From NCBI GenBank assembly GCA_029721435.1, contig CM056584.1, positions 8,638,395 through 8,702,394 on the forward strand: a stretch of DNA of 64,000 bases, in the 5' to 3' direction. Position 1 is the stretch's first letter. Each line of letters starts with the position of its first letter. Position numbers and translations under genes: made by a program. This DNA comes from Gymnothorax reevesii (lineage: Eukaryota > Chordata > Actinopteri > Anguilliformes > Muraenidae). Shown here piece by piece: positions 62,293 to 64,000 of this stretch. The notes below the pieces were generated by a model, which saw nothing but the letters and a program-made list of their open reading frames with translations, had not been told where the DNA came from and made no database searches.

Positions 62293-64000
62293 CTTGTGTA
62301 AAATGGAAATTTAGTGACGTTAAAGTTTGAATGCTAATGCTAACATGCTAATGCTAGCGATCTAATGTGCGTGCTAATATCTGGTCATTTTCATACTGTA
62401 CGTGTCCTCTATGATGGGAGTATGGGATCAGATGGCATTTCAGCTTAACCCTGCTTGTGTAAAATGGAAATTAAGTGACGTTAATGTTTGAATGCTAATG
62501 CTAACATGCTAATGCTAGCAATCTAATGTGAGTTCTAATATCTGGTCATTTTCATACTGTAAGTGTCCTCTATGATGTTAGTATGAGATCAGATGGCATT
62601 TCTCCTTCACCCTTCTTGTATTATGAGCAAATTGAGTAATATTAATGTTTCAATGCTAATGCTAACATGCTGATGCTAACATGCTAATGCTAGCGATCTA
62701 ATATGAGTGCTAATAGTTGGTCATTTTCATACTGTACGTGTCCTCTATGATGTTAATTGGAGATCAGATGGCATTTCAGCTTAACCCTTCTTGTATAATA
62801 AAAAAATTGAGAAATGTTAATGTTTAAATGCTAATGCTAACATGCTAATGCTAGCGATCTAATGTGAGTTCTAATATCTGGTCATTTTCATACTATACGT
62901 GTCCTCTATGATGTTAATAGGAGATCAGATGGCATTTCAGCTTAACCCTTCTTGTGTAAAATGGAAATTGTGTGACATTAATGTTTTAATACTAATGCTA
63001 ACATGCTAATGCTAGCGATCTAATGTGAGTGCTAATATCTGGTCATTTTCATACTGTACGTGTCCTCTATGATGTTAATAGGAGATCAGATGGCATTTCA
63101 GCTTAACCCTGCTTGTGTAAAATGGAAATTTAGTGACGTTAAAGTTTGAATGCTAATGCTAACATGCTAATGCTAGCGATCTAATGTGAGTGCTAATATC
63201 TGGTCATTTTCATACTGTACGTGTCCTCTATGATGGGAGTATGGGATCAGATGGCATTTCAGCTTAACCCTGCTTGTGTAAAATGGAAATTGAGTGAAGT
63301 TAATGTTGGAATACTAATGCTAACATGCTTATGCTAGCAATCTATTGTGAGTGCCAATATCTGGTGATTTTCATACTGTGCGTGTCCTCCATGATTGGAG
63401 TATGGGATCAGATGGCATTTCAGCTTAACCCTGCTTGTGTAAAATAGAAATTGAGTGACGTTAATGTTTTAATGCTAATGCTAACATGCTAATGCTAGTG
63501 ATCTAATGTGAGTGCTAATATCTGGTCATTTTCATACTGTACGTGTCCTCTATGATGTTAGGATGAGATCAGATGGCATTTCTCCTTCACCCTTCTTGTA
63601 TTATAAGCAAATTGAGTAATGTTAATGTTTCGATGCTAATGCTAACATGCTGATGCTAACATGCTAATGCTAGCAATCTAATGTGAGTGCTAATACCTGG
63701 TCATTTTCATACTGTACATGTCCTCTATGATGGGAGTATGGGATCAGATGGCATTTCAGCTTAACCCTGCTTGTGTAAAATGGAAATTGAGTGACATTAA
63801 TGGTTGAATGCTAATGCTAACATGCTAATGCTAGCTATCTAATGGGAGTTCTAATATCTGGTCATTTTCATACTATACGTGTCCTCTATGATGTTAATAG
63901 GAGATCAGATGGCATTTCAGCTTAACCCTTCTTGTATAATAAAAAAATTGAGTAATGTTAATGTTTAAATGCTAATGCTAACATGCTAATGCTAGCGATC
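62293..64000. repeat. Second 18-mer-type unit, incomplete at the window end
   Basis: m1 (62293, GTGCGTGCT) is followed by m3 (62454), so m2 is missing. m4 (62615, long, with a private GTAATATTAATG), m5, m6, m7, m8, m9, m10 (63595, long) and m11 (63770) follow in order. The window ends in the first 70 bases of an m30-type monomer (63931). The m11-to-m30 junction is thus the same as at 61152, 2779 bp earlier. Confidence 0.85.

Larger units (their letters stand above)
1..64000. repeat. Satellite DNA array, 161-bp monomer, spanning the whole window
   Basis: Monomers beginning with a CTTGTGTAAAATGG-like sequence follow each other head to tail from base 1 (1, 162, 323, 484, 645, 806 and so on) to a truncated last copy at 63931. 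I count 393 complete monomers, 346 of 161 bp and 47 of 175 bp, all in the same orientation. There is no inversion, unique insert or recognisable mobile element. GC is about 39% in a typical monomer. Variants are arranged in a higher-order repeat, so the array evolves by multi-monomer exchange and not by independent monomer drift. A nucleosome-sized monomer, AT richness and HOR organisation are typical of centromeric or pericentromeric satellites, but location and function are inference. The species is not determinable here; a teleost fish is a low-confidence guess from the internal ATGCTAAT-type words. Confidence 0.97.

Noticed and set aside
1..64000. Open reading frames running through the repeats
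   Set aside because: In the consensus monomer TAA at 7-9, TGA at 23-25 and TGA at 36-38 close the three forward frames. TTA at 28-30, CTA at 42-44 and CTA at 56-58 close the three reverse frames. A monomer length of 161 (2 mod 3) shifts frame each copy. No reading frame of gene size has any support.
1..64000. CRISPR array
   Set aside because: Repeats are contiguous 161/175-bp monomers with no unique spacers. The variation between copies is scattered substitution, not spacer replacement.
1..64000. Transposon or retroelement insertion
   Set aside because: Monomer spacing is unbroken over the window apart from three single-base indels. There is no room for an insert, target-site duplication or terminal repeat.
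1..64000. Telomeric or rDNA-related repeats
   Set aside because: No TTAGGG runs and no recognisable rRNA or tRNA sequence. TTAG words derive from the monomer only.

Overview
The whole 64-kb window is one uninterrupted tandem satellite-DNA array. I see no protein gene, RNA gene, transposon, CRISPR array or unique-sequence island in it. The basic monomer is 161 bp, about 39% GC by a hand count of one typical copy. By monomer start positions there are 393 complete monomers plus a 70-bp partial one at the right end. Of these, 346 belong to the 161-bp class and 47 to a 175-bp class that carries one extra 14-bp internal unit. The length bookkeeping closes with only three single-base indels (about 6.17, 34.15 and 53.12 kb). 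The array starts on a monomer boundary and runs off both ends.

This is eukaryotic heterochromatin-type DNA, most plausibly a centromeric or pericentromeric satellite. The internal ATGCTAAT/GCTAAC/GCTAGC words resemble short repeats I associate with teleost fish genomes, so a fish is my best guess, from memory only. Nothing in the window identifies the species.

Monomer variants occur in a fixed order, giving a higher-order repeat (HOR). I name the 36 monomers of the dominant unit m1 to m36, with m1 starting at 32363. Its unit is 5852 bp: 32 monomers of 161 bp and four of 175 bp. A second, older set of 14 monomers (b1 to b14, 2268 bp, cleanest at 18699-20966) sits between m25 and m26 in some units and is absent from others. 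Two further monomers (x1, x2) are seen only at 4390-4711 and 11034-11355.

Layout: 1-7302 is a 45-monomer ancestral-type superunit (m24, m25, b1-b14, then m26 through m23 with x1/x2). 7303-9073 repeats its start. 9074-18698 is a mosaic of b and m blocks joined through hybrid monomers. 18791-26602 is a near-perfect tandem duplication of 3906 bp. 26672-50883 holds four consecutive m1-to-m36 units: a 35-mer, a 36-mer, a 42-mer carrying a b-block insertion, and a 36-mer. 50884-62292 is a zone of shortened and rearranged units. 59353-64000 shows what looks like a new 18-mer HOR (m1-m11 joined to m30-m36, 2940 bp) starting to repeat.

The pattern is what repeated unequal crossing-over and gene conversion would produce: hybrid monomers at junctions, deletions of whole monomers, and private single-base changes in each HOR copy. 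Four of the junctions in the right third fall directly after the same monomer, m11.
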